DNA of 18,085 nt from Sulfurimonas sp. (GTDB taxonomy: Bacteria > Campylobacterota > Campylobacteria > Campylobacterales > Sulfurimonadaceae): the NCBI GenBank assembly GCA_024762745.1, contig JANTGV010000001.1, positions 1 through 18,085 of the forward strand, read 5' to 3'. Below the pieces are notes generated by a model. The model was not told where the DNA came from. It ran no database searches and saw nothing but the letters and a program-made list of their open reading frames with translations. Both the position numbers and the translations under genes were made by a program. Of this stretch, positions 6,932-13,415 are shown piece after piece. Within the stretch, counting starts at the first letter, position 1. Every line of letters starts with the position of its first letter.

Positions 6932-9137
6932 TAGTATAAAACAATTTTTGAAGATAGTGGCTCTACTCTCTTTAATTACAACTATAGGTAGTGCTGCTGA
7001 TTATTATAAGATTATTGTAGGGAGCTACAGTACTCAAAAAAATGCTGATAGAGCCCTGAAGAGCCTTGAAACTACATTAAAAAGTCAAGAGAAAGTTATG
7101 GCTCTTAAAAAGAGTCATAACTTAAACTTTGTAGCACGAAAATCAAACAAGTATTATATGGTCATAATAGAACACTTTTCTGATACAAAGGTACTTAATA
7201 GTGTTTTAGCAGAGGTGAGAAAGAGTAATTCGGGCGCCTTTATACATAAATTAGATAGTGAAGAGATAAAGAAGCAGATTTTATCGGCGGGAAATAAAGA
7301 GAAGACAAAAGGGGAAGTAGCAGTAAAGAAAAAGATAAAACAGAAACCTAAAGCGAAACCTAAAAAATCTACTCGTCAGCAAGTAAATGTAAACTTTGCA
7401 AACTTGGAAATAAAAGATTTCATAAAGCTAGTGGGAAAAATTACAAATAGAAACATACTTATAAATCATAAAGTCAACGGAAGTGTAGATTTTGTAAGCA
7501 GTGCGCCAATATATGAAGATGAGTTGATGGGAATTCTCATATCAGTGCTTGAGTCAAAAGGTTTTACGCTCCTACGAGATGGCTCCATATATGAGATAGT
7601 ACGCTCGACCGAGGCAGCAAAACATAATGCCAAGGTAGTAAAACAGGGGAAAAGACTCTATGGCTCTATGATGGTCACACAAGCTATAGCAGTAAAGGGT
7701 GAGAATGTTGATGTTGTTGCTGCAAAGGTACGTTACCTTATCTCAAAAACTGCGAAACTGATGACTATGAAAGAGTCTAATGTTCTTCTGATTACGGATT
7801 ATCCTAAAAATATTGAGACGATTAAAAAAGTTATTAAAGATATAGATACGAATAATCAACATATAGTCAAAATCTTTAGTATTAAAAATACGGAAGCAAA
7901 AAAATTACAAACAAGACTAAATGACATTGCAAAATCACTCTTTAATGCAAAAGTGGCTTCTGAAGTTGTAAAGATTGTTTTAGATGATAATATTAATGGA
8001 CTGATTGTTGTAGGCAGTAAGGCAAATGTAGCGAAGATAGGTGCTCTGATTAAACGTTTAGATACAGAGTCAAGTATTAGTAAGACAGTACATATTTTTG
8101 AACTTAAAAACTCTGATGCAAAGGCTGTTTTGGCAAGTTTGACAGAGATTATTTCCAAGCAGGTATTTGCTGATCCTGCTATGAAACCAAATGTATCTGT
8201 AAGTGAAGAGATAAACGCTATTATTGCTATTGGTGAGCCTTTGATTATCAAAGGAATCAAGCTTATTATCGATGAATTGGATAAAGAGAAGTATCAGGTG
8301 TATGTGCAGGCAAGAATTATAGAGATAAATAAAAATGACGCTTCAAGTATAGGTGTAAAATATGGTTTTGCAGCTGGTGATGTCTCTGCATCTGGTCTTT
8401 ATGCTATGAGCGCTAATTTTGGTAGTGAATCTCTAACAAATACAGCATCTGAAGCGGTATTAGAGGCTTTAGGAAGTATAGGCTCTGGTGCGGGAAGTGC
8501 TTTGGCTTTAGGTGCAACTATAGACTTTCTAGAAACAAATGGTGCTTCAAAATCGATTTCAAATCCATCTATTCTTTGTGTAAATAATAAAGAATCTTCT
8601 ATCTATGTCGGTAAGACTATCTCGGTATCTTCTGGATCAACATCAAACGCAGTTTCAGGGATAACCAACAGCTTTAAAAGAGAAGATGTCGGTCTAACGC
8701 TCAAGATTAAACCACGTGTCTCTTCTATAGATAAAGTTACACTTGATGTCGAAGCTATTCTTGAAAATGTTTTAGATGATGGTAGTAACAATGAGACAGG
8801 ACAGCCTGTAACTTCAAAACAAGAGGTGAAAACGCAGGCTATCTTACGTCACGGTGAGAGTATTATTATCGGGGGTCTTGTAAAAACATATGAACTTGAC
8901 TCGGTAAGTAAGCTACCACTTCTTGGTGATATACCATACCTAGGAGAGTGGTTGTTCTCATCAACAAGTACCTCAGATCAAGAGGATAACCTTGTAGTGA
9001 TACTGACTCCGTATGTTATAGAGAAGAGTGAAAAACTTTCACAACTTCAAAGAGATTTAGGAGTACTTTCAAAAATACAAAAAGAGTATAATGAAGAAGT
9101 GTTTCAAAGAATAGAAGAGAAGAGTGAGAATAATTAG
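6918..9137 (+). CDS. gspD: Type II secretin GspD with an N-terminal SPOR domain
   Basis: GspD forms the outer-membrane channel of the T2SS. The 739 residues contain a signal peptide (1-26, ending GSA before AD); a SPOR-type peptidoglycan-binding domain at about 28-112 (YYKIIVGSYSTQKNADRAL, then a matching KYYMVIIEHFSD half); a Lys/Pro-rich linker (128-153); N0 (about 156-230); N1 (about 250-310); N2 (314-382); N3 (387-455); and the secretin barrel (about 460-705). The barrel holds the family mark VSKLPLLGDIPYLGEWLF (663-680). SPOR domains bind glycan strands stripped of stem peptides; finding one in front of a secretin is unusual and may replace a separate anchoring or pilotin factor (inference). 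AAGGAG lies 8 bases before the ATG. gspE starts at the base after the stop. Confidence 0.93.
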   Translation: MRLINSIKQFLKIVALLSLITTIGSAADYYKIIVGSYSTQKNADRALKSLETTLKSQEKVMALKKSHNLNFVARKSNKYYMVIIEHFSDTKVLNSVLAEVRKSNSGAFIHKLDSEEIKKQILSAGNKEKTKGEVAVKKKIKQKPKAKPKKSTRQQVNVNFANLEIKDFIKLVGKITNRNILINHKVNGSVDFVSSAPIYEDELMGILISVLESKGFTLLRDGSIYEIVRSTEAAKHNAKVVKQGKRLYGSMMVTQAIAVKGENVDVVAAKVRYLISKTAKLMTMKESNVLLITDYPKNIETIKKVIKDIDTNNQHIVKIFSIKNTEAKKLQTRLNDIAKSLFNAKVASEVVKIVLDDNINGLIVVGSKANVAKIGALIKRLDTESSISKTVHIFELKNSDAKAVLASLTEIISKQVFADPAMKPNVSVSEEINAIIAIGEPLIIKGIKLIIDELDKEKYQVYVQARIIEINKNDASSIGVKYGFAAGDVSASGLYAMSANFGSESLTNTASEAVLEALGSIGSGAGSALALGATIDFLETNGASKSISNPSILCVNNKESSIYVGKTISVSSGSTSNAVSGITNSFKREDVGLTLKIKPRVSSIDKVTLDVEAILENVLDDGSNNETGQPVTSKQEVKTQAILRHGESIIIGGLVKTYELDSVSKLPLLGDIPYLGEWLFSSTSTSDQEDNLVVILTPYVIEKSEKLSQLQRDLGVLSKIQKEYNEEVFQRIEEKSENN

Positions 9138-10655
9138 ATGTTGAACCTCGAGCCTATCCACGATTTGAATCTAGAGGTTTATGAGCCAGCAGAGTTGATT
9201 ACTGACTTGAGTGTTAAAAACTATCTTTTATTTAGTGAATATAAGGGTGAGGCAGCTGCGTTTATTTGTGAGAGATACTTAGTTGATGCGAGTAACTACT
9301 ATACAAAACTACCGACAAAGTTTCCGCTCTACATGCTAGATGATGACTCTTATGATAGACTCTATAACCGATTTTTAGACCTTCGTACTGATAAGACTAT
9401 GGAGAGTATGCAGGAGGATTCACCCAAAGAGGAGAGTGAAGAGGAACTCTCTTTAACGGATTTTTTACGAACATCTTCAGATATTCTGACAAGTGAAGAG
9501 TCAGCACCAATAATCAAGTTTGTGAATGCACTTTTTTATCAGGCAGTAAAAAAACGCGCTTCAGATATTCACATAGAAGTTCAGGAGAAACGCGGTGAAG
9601 TGCGTTTTCGTATAGATGGAATGTTAGTGAAAAACGCAGATTTGGATAAGAAAGTTGTAAACCTTATTGTGAGTCGTATAAAAGTAATTTCAAACTTGGA
9701 TATATCAGAGAAGCGTATTCCTCAAGATGGTAGAACCCAGATTAAGATTGCAGGAGAGACTTTGGATATTCGTGTTTCGGTCCTGCCTACTTTTTATGGT
9801 GAGAGGGTAGTTATGAGGCTTCTTATGCAGAGTTCTCAAATCCCTCAGATAAATGAGCTTGGCTTTAGTGACTCACTTATTGGAGATGTCAAAAAACTAC
9901 TGCGTTCATCTCATGGGATTATTTTAGTTACAGGTCCAACCGGTAGTGGTAAAACAACCTCTCTGCACTCATTTTTACGTGAGGTTGAAAGACCAGAGAT
10001 GAACCTGATAACAGTTGAGGACCCTGTTGAGTATAAGTCTGATAATATATCTCAGATACAGGTGAATGAGAAGGTAGGATTGACTTTTGCCTCTGCTCTG
10101 CGTTCTATTTTACGTCAGGATCCTGACGTGATTATGATAGGGGAGATCCGCGATGAAGAGACAGCTGCTATAGCTGTTCGTGCTGCATTGACTGGTCACT
10201 TGGTTTTTTCAACGCTACATACAAATTCTGCTGCAGCAACCATTTCGCGTCTGGCAGATATGTCAATAGAACCTTTTTTAATTTCATCTTCACTACTCGG
10301 GATTTTAGCCCAAAGACTTGTTCGTATTTTATGTGATGAGTGTAAAGAGGAAGATAGTATTGCTGAAGAGTTTGCTGAAGATTATAACTTAGATAAAAAT
10401 ACAAAAATCTATAAAGCCTGTGGTTGCAGGGCTTGTAACTATAGTGGGTATGCAGGGCGTCGTTCAATTGGAGAGCTTTTAGTTATGAATGACTCTGTGA
10501 AAGACCTGCTTAAAACCACAACCGATGAACATACTATCAAAACGGCACTTGAAGCGGATGGATTAAAAACTATCTCAACTCAGTTAGAGCTGATGTTATT
10601 AAGAGGTGAGACATCTTTAGATGAAGCGATACGTATCGGTTTAGGGCATGCGTAA
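9138..10655 (+). CDS. gspE: Type II secretion ATPase GspE
   Basis: This cytoplasmic hexameric ATPase drives pseudopilus assembly. Its 505 residues are of normal length. Visible motifs are the Walker A GPTGSGKTT (266-274), the Asp box VEDPVEY (293-299), the Walker B region QDPDVIMIGEIRDEE (327-341) and the His box GHLVFSTLHTN (353-363). A zinc-type tetracysteine domain typical of GspE/PilB lies near the end: C399-x2-C402 and C430-x2-C433, with an extra Cys428. The N-terminal 110 residues are the GspL-binding region, followed by an acidic linker (93-104). It abuts gspD, and the next gene overlaps its last 8 bases (ATGCGTAA). Confidence 0.95.
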   Translation: MLNLEPIHDLNLEVYEPAELITDLSVKNYLLFSEYKGEAAAFICERYLVDASNYYTKLPTKFPLYMLDDDSYDRLYNRFLDLRTDKTMESMQEDSPKEESEEELSLTDFLRTSSDILTSEESAPIIKFVNALFYQAVKKRASDIHIEVQEKRGEVRFRIDGMLVKNADLDKKVVNLIVSRIKVISNLDISEKRIPQDGRTQIKIAGETLDIRVSVLPTFYGERVVMRLLMQSSQIPQINELGFSDSLIGDVKKLLRSSHGIILVTGPTGSGKTTSLHSFLREVERPEMNLITVEDPVEYKSDNISQIQVNEKVGLTFASALRSILRQDPDVIMIGEIRDEETAAIAVRAALTGHLVFSTLHTNSAAATISRLADMSIEPFLISSSLLGILAQRLVRILCDECKEEDSIAEEFAEDYNLDKNTKIYKACGCRACNYSGYAGRRSIGELLVMNDSVKDLLKTTTDEHTIKTALEADGLKTISTQLELMLLRGETSLDEAIRIGLGHA

Positions 10656-11094
10656 GGGCTTTACACTTATAGAGGTAATGGTGGCCGTTGTCATCATCTC
10701 AGTTGTCATAATGGCACTTATAGAACTTTTGGCCAACAGTTCACATAACTTTTCCACCTTAGGTAAAAAAAGCCAGATTAATCAATATTTATCATTTTTT
10801 CACTCACCAAGCCGATACGGTTTTACAGATAAAGAGGGTACCCTCTACGATTTAGTAGAAAATTTTGATATTGAAAGTGAACTAAAACAGGAGCTGAAGT
10901 CTATCAAGGTCGATATGGTCTATCAAGAAGTAAAAAGTATAGATATGGCTGATTACAACGCTGAAGAAGAAACAGAGGAGAGTGATATTGAAGGGGAAGA
11001 ACAGGTTAACTCAGCAATGGCATTTGAAATTGGAAAAACAGTTCTAAAAATGCAGAGTAGTTCTGTCGCTATTCTCAGAATGAGAGAGAGATGA
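10648..11094 (+). CDS. Minor pseudopilin, GspI-like
   Basis: A 148-residue protein with a short leader (MRKG), then FTLIEVMVAVVIISVV with Glu at mature position 5 and a single hydrophobic helix to about residue 27. The FTLIEVMVA form and the position just before a J-like gene suggest GspI, which starts the pseudopilus tip complex with J and K. The globular part is small and contains a strongly acidic run (105-119, with nine Glu/Asp in fifteen), which is odd for the family and may be a loop. It overlaps the gspE stop by 8 bases and the next gene by 4 bases (ATGA). Confidence 0.75.
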   Translation: MRKGFTLIEVMVAVVIISVVIMALIELLANSSHNFSTLGKKSQINQYLSFFHSPSRYGFTDKEGTLYDLVENFDIESELKQELKSIKVDMVYQEVKSIDMADYNAEEETEESDIEGEEQVNSAMAFEIGKTVLKMQSSSVAILRMRER

Positions 11095-11615
11095 GAAAAG
11101 CTTTTACACTTATAGAGATGATGATTTCAGTAGTTATTCTCTCTATAATCATGCTCTTTTTATATGAGAGTTATGCGGCACTCAACCGTTCAAACTCTTT
11201 TTATGAAAAAAGAGTTTTGGAGATGAAAAAAGAACAACTGAGAAAAAAGAGTGTTTTTTTAGACTTCTCTTTAGCTCTTAATGAGACAGTGAATATTTTA
11301 AACCAAGAGAGAGATGAAGATGTGCTTTATATGCAGAGCTCGAACTCTCTATACAAACGCTATAATCCATACATAGCCTATATAGTTAAAGATAAAAAGC
11401 TATTCAGGCTAGAGTCTATTCAAGAGTTTAAAGAGTACCCTTTTTCAATAGATAATAATTTTCAGGCAGATTTTATAGGTGAGGTAGAGAGTTTTAGAGT
11501 CTATAAGAGTGCACAAAAGAGCGAAGATACTACTTTTGTAAGTTATCTAGTACATATTGATTTTGCAGAAGAGGATGATATACTTCTCAAAGTTAAACCC
11601 CTCAATGAAAAATAG
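11091..11615 (+). CDS. Minor pseudopilin, GspJ-like
   Basis: A 174-residue protein with leader MRKA, then FTLIEMMISVVILSIIMLF with Glu at mature position 5. The predicted cleavage follows Ala4, not Gly. A long charged helix follows (about 30-55, rich in Glu/Lys/Arg). The rest looks like the beta-rich globular domain of GspJ, but no diagnostic motif is visible. Being last in the cluster and right after the I-like gene fits GspJ. There is no clear terminator after it: its stop lies 3 bases from the stop of the convergent gene at 11619. Confidence 0.7.
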   Translation: MRKAFTLIEMMISVVILSIIMLFLYESYAALNRSNSFYEKRVLEMKKEQLRKKSVFLDFSLALNETVNILNQERDEDVLYMQSSNSLYKRYNPYIAYIVKDKKLFRLESIQEFKEYPFSIDNNFQADFIGEVESFRVYKSAQKSEDTTFVSYLVHIDFAEEDDILLKVKPLNEK

Positions 11616-11618
11616 AGC

Positions 11619-11846
11619 TTATTCCTCTCTAAACTTAGAGATACCGCAGGGCTGATTGGGTGTTGGCGGGTTCTCTTTTAGGTACTTTAAATCTTCTAAT
11701 GTTTGTGTTAATACTTTTTTTTGCTGAAGAATGGGAAGCATGATATTATCTTTTTCATTGAGTGGAATATTCCAGTCTAAAAGTAATTTTTGAACTTCAT
11801 CATCTAGCTCTTTTAGGGCATTTTCTATATGTTTAATTGAATTCAT
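11619..11846 (-). CDS. Small helical protein of unknown function
   Basis: I do not recognise this 75-residue protein. It is cytoplasmic, with no membrane segment or signal peptide. It looks mostly helical: a first helix about 4-24 (HIENALKELDDEVQKLLLDW), a central linker with Pro, and a second helix about 39-60. The tail (60-75) contains NPPTPNQPCGISKF with one Cys. It is a plausible real gene because a TATACT -10 box ends exactly 6 bases before its ATG and it fills the gap between convergent gspJ-like and divergent rpmI without other signals. There is no Shine-Dalgarno, so it may be translated from a leaderless message. Confidence 0.6.
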   Translation of the reverse strand: MNSIKHIENALKELDDEVQKLLLDWNIPLNEKDNIMLPILQQKKVLTQTLEDLKYLKENPPTPNQPCGISKFREE

Positions 11847-11852
11847 GTTGGG

Positions 11853-11858
11853 AGTATA
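11853..11858 (-). promoter_or_regulatory. -10 box of the 75-residue gene (leaderless geometry)
   Basis: On the minus strand TATACT (11858-11853) is followed by CCCAAC and then the ATG at 11846, placing the expected transcript start on the start codon. It lies back to back with the rpmI promoter, about 23 bases away. Confidence 0.45.
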
Positions 11859-11881
11859 GCTAATTTTTATAAATGTTTTGG

Positions 11882-11887
11882 TATAAT
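11882..11887 (+). promoter_or_regulatory. -10 box of rpmI
   Basis: TATAAT at 11882-11887 predicts a start near 11894 and a leader of about 50 bases. The leader holds a small hairpin (CTCTT 11905-11909 with AAGAG 11918-11922) and a good AAAGGAG ribosome-binding site before the ATG at 11944. Confidence 0.6.
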
Positions 11888-11943
11888 CCCATTCTCAATT
11901 TCTGCTCTTAAGGTAGGAAGAGAATTTTACAAAGGAGCCATCG

Positions 11944-12135
11944 ATGCCAAAAATGAAATCGGTAAAAGGCGCTGTAAAGCGTTTTAAGGTTAAGAAAAAT
12001 GGTCAAATCAAACGCGGAACTGCGTTTAGAAGCCATATTCTGACTAAACAAGATGCACAGACTCGTCGTAAGCAAAACACTCCAAAAGTGGTTGCTGATT
12101 CAGATGCTGCAAACATCAAGGCTATGATTAACTAG
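11944..12135 (+). CDS. rpmI: 50S ribosomal protein L35
   Basis: L35 is a small basic protein of the large ribosomal subunit. The 63-residue length and the start MPKMKSVKGAVKRFKVKKNG, followed by KRGTAFRSHIL and Lys/Arg-rich blocks, are characteristic. AAAGGAG lies a few bases before the ATG. It is paired with rplT 115 bases downstream. infC, which precedes rpmI in many bacteria, is absent here; from memory C. jejuni shows the same separation. Confidence 0.96.
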   Translation: MPKMKSVKGAVKRFKVKKNGQIKRGTAFRSHILTKQDAQTRRKQNTPKVVADSDAANIKAMIN

Positions 12136-12156
12136 TACTATTTTTAGTAAAAGTTA

Positions 12157-12162
12157 TATTAT
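12157..12162 (+). promoter_or_regulatory. Candidate internal promoter (-10) for rplT
   Basis: TATTAT at 12157-12162 would start transcription near 12169, exactly at the first base of the structured leader described next. There is no clear -35. This is inferred from position and AT-rich sequence only. Confidence 0.35.
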
Positions 12163-12168
12163 AAATCT

Positions 12169-12234
12169 CCAATTATAAAAAATTGGGCAAGACCACCAAT
12201 GTAGTGGCACCTTGAGCACGAAGGTGACTGGGTA
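12169..12234 (+). promoter_or_regulatory. Structured leader in the rpmI-rplT gap, possible L20 autoregulatory RNA
   Basis: Three hairpins lie in series. CCAATT (12169-12174) pairs with AATTGG (12181-12186). CCAC (12193-12196) pairs with GTGG (12204-12207) across a 7-base loop. CACCTT (12208-12213) pairs with AAGGTG (12221-12226) across a 7-base loop. ATTGG of the first stem (12182-12186) can instead pair with CCAAT at 12196-12200, breaking the first two hairpins, so two exclusive folds are possible. A purine-rich Shine-Dalgarno (AAGGAAAG) follows before the rplT ATG at 12251. L20 represses its own synthesis through leader RNA in other bacteria; applying that here is inference. I do not recognise a known family in this sequence. 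Confidence 0.45.
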
Positions 12235-12250
12235 AAGAAAAAGGAAAGAA

Positions 12251-12610
12251 ATGCCAAGAGTAAAAACAGGTGTTGTTCGTAGAAGAAGACACAAAAAGAT
12301 ATTAAAACTAGCAAAAGGTTTCTATAGTGGTCGTCGTAAGCACTTTAGAAAGGCTAAAGAGCAAATTGAACGTTCATTAATGTACGCATTCCGTGACCGT
12401 AAGCAGAAAAAACGTGAGTTCCGTAAACTATGGATTATCCGTATTAATGCAGCGGCTCGTTTAAATGGAATGAACTATTCAACTTTTATGAATGGTGTTC
12501 ACAAATCTGGTATCGAGCTTGATCGTAAAATTCTTGCTGATATGGCGATGAATGATGCAGCTGCGTTCACTGCAGTAGCTGAAGCTTCAAAAGCAGCATT
12601 GGCAAAATAA
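12251..12610 (+). CDS. rplT: 50S ribosomal protein L20
   Basis: L20 is an early assembly protein of the large subunit that binds 23S rRNA, and in several bacteria it also binds its own mRNA. The 119-residue sequence starts [19 protein letters not shown] and contains the conserved [18 protein letters not shown] block and the [10 protein letters not shown] block (about residues 61-70). All basic rRNA contacts typical of the family appear present. AAGGAAAG precedes the ATG. A strong terminator follows 5 bases after the stop, so rpmI-rplT is a closed unit. Confidence 0.97.
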   Translation: MPRVKTGVVRRRRHKKILKLAKGFYSGRRKHFRKAKEQIERSLMYAFRDRKQKKREFRKLWIIRINAAARLNGMNYSTFMNGVHKSGIELDRKILADMAMNDAAAFTAVAEASKAALAK

Positions 12611-12615
12611 TTAAT

Positions 12616-12658
12616 AAAAACCTTACCTAACATTTTTTAATGTTATTTAAGGTTTTTT
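12616..12658 (+). terminator. Rho-independent terminator after rplT
   Basis: AAAAACCTTA (12616-12625) pairs with TAAGGTTTTT (12648-12657). Inside it, TAACAT (12628-12633) pairs with ATGTTA (12640-12645) over a T-rich loop. The T-run at 12653-12658 completes the signal. The A-tract on the other side means it could also work in reverse. Confidence 0.85.
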
Positions 12659-12661
12659 AGT

Positions 12662-12667
12662 TACAAT
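12662..12667 (+). promoter_or_regulatory. Candidate -10 box of tRNA-Cys
   Basis: TACAAT at 12662-12667 lies just after the rplT terminator and would start transcription near 12674, about 11 bases before the mature tRNA 5' end. Confidence 0.45.
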
Positions 12668-12684
12668 TCCATTACATTTAAAAT

Positions 12685-12760
12685 GGTAGTATAGCCAAGT
12701 GTTAAGGCAATAGTTTGCAAAGCTATGATCCTTTAGTTCGATTCTAGAGTGCTACCTCCA
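12685..12760 (+). tRNA. tRNA-Cys (GCA)
   Basis: The 7-pair acceptor stem is GGTAGTA (12685-12691) with TGCTACC (12750-12756), including one G-T pair. The anticodon loop is TTGCAAA with GCA at 12717-12719, closed by the stem ATAGT (12710-12714)/GCTAT (12722-12726). The T arm carries the TTCGATT loop. The discriminator base is T at 12757, the cysteine identity base, and CCA (12758-12760) is encoded. The last base of CCA is directly followed by the stop codon of the convergent oxygenase gene. Confidence 0.97.
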
Positions 12761-13372
12761 TTAAATCTTATCTATTCTAAACCACCCAGCTATCGAATAA
12801 CGTTTTTTATTTGCAGATAAAACTTCATGTGGAAATTTTTCACTCATAAACACTACCAATGTATTAGCATTTGGAATCACTTTTTGAATCTCTGTGTCAT
12901 TTTCATCATATATTATTAACTCCCCACCATCACTCTCATTCCAATCTTCATTAAGATAATAGACAGTTGTAACTATACGGTTTTTAGAGTTTTTAAAAGC
13001 ATCAAGATGCTTTTCATAAAAATCACCCTTATCGTACACAGCAAAGTGTGCTTCGTAGTAAGAGAGTCCCAAGTAGAGAGAACGGTTCAAATATTGTCTG
13101 AGATTTTCAGTAAAGTTTAGAAACTCTTTTTGGGTCTTATTATCTTCATCTAACCAGTGTGTCTTATCACTGCGTTTAGAGCTATCAAAGTGTAAGTTTG
13201 TCGTAGAAGAGATACCAGCTCTTTTAAAAACTGTATCATTCTTTGCAGAATCGAGAAGTTTTATTGATAGCTCTATATCGAGTGCATTTTCAATGACTAT
13301 AAAGCCATTTTCTACAAGTGCATCAGTAATTTGGGAGTAAAGTTTTTCATACATGAGCATATTATAACTCAT
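12761..13372 (-). CDS. 2-oxoglutarate/Fe(II)-dependent oxygenase (prolyl-hydroxylase-like)
   Basis: This family uses 2-oxoglutarate, O2 and Fe(II) to hydroxylate proteins or small molecules. In this 203-residue protein the iron triad is His122-x-Asp124 (KHLDAF) and His182 (FPHEVL), and Arg191 (RYSIAGWF) is placed to bind 2-oxoglutarate. The GGEL turn (149-152) also matches the prolyl-4-hydroxylase/SM-20-like group. The substrate is unknown. The reading frame opens at 13372, but no Shine-Dalgarno precedes it, and a TATAAT (13366-13361) sits between the first two ATGs. Transcription from that box would start on the third ATG at 13354, making a 197-residue, leaderless product; this start is more likely. 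Its stop codon touches the 3' end of tRNA-Cys. Confidence 0.85.
   Translation of the reverse strand: MSYNMLMYEKLYSQITDALVENGFIVIENALDIELSIKLLDSAKNDTVFKRAGISSTTNLHFDSSKRSDKTHWLDEDNKTQKEFLNFTENLRQYLNRSLYLGLSYYEAHFAVYDKGDFYEKHLDAFKNSKNRIVTTVYYLNEDWNESDGGELIIYDENDTEIQKVIPNANTLVVFMSEKFPHEVLSANKKRYSIAGWFRIDKI
13361..13366 (-). promoter_or_regulatory. -10 box of the oxygenase gene, inside its longest reading frame
   Basis: Minus-strand TATAAT (13366-13361) is followed by six bases (ATGCTC) and an in-frame ATG at 13354. If used, the transcript would begin at that ATG and the upstream ATGs at 13372 and 13360 would not be in the message. Confidence 0.5.
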
Positions 13373-13389
13373 CTATGCATTAGGAAGTG

Positions 13390-13415
13390 ATTAAAAGCAG
13401 AAAACTGCTTTTAAT
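13390..13415 (-). terminator. Terminator of the nifS-nifU operon
   Basis: A perfect 11-pair inverted repeat, ATTAAAAGCAG (13390-13400) and CTGCTTTTAAT (13405-13415), with a 4-base loop. It begins within the nifU stop codon. The A/T tracts lie inside the stem, so it can act on either strand. It separates the nif operon from the downstream oxygenase promoter. Confidence 0.75.

Noticed and set aside
7856..8260. Minus-strand open frame of 134 codons inside gspD.
   Set aside because: It is the antisense shadow of the N2-N3 secretin domains; low-complexity Ser/Leu/Ile composition, no start signals.
1201..11615. The cluster considered as a type IV pilus or competence pseudopilus system.
   Set aside because: The GspC PDZ protein, GspK/L/M/N-like set, GspG calcium loop and N0-N3 secretin fit T2SS; PilM/N/O/P, PilT and ComEC-type genes are absent.
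11627..11640. Inverted repeat CTCTAA/TTAGAG near the gspJ-like stop, considered as the T2SS terminator.
   Set aside because: The stem is short and AT-rich, the loop is tiny and no T-run follows on either strand; it also lies within the convergent coding region.
12136..12149. TACTA-TTTT-TAGTA hairpin right after rpmI considered as a terminator.
   Set aside because: Only five AT-rich pairs and no T-run after it; too weak to end transcription before rplT.
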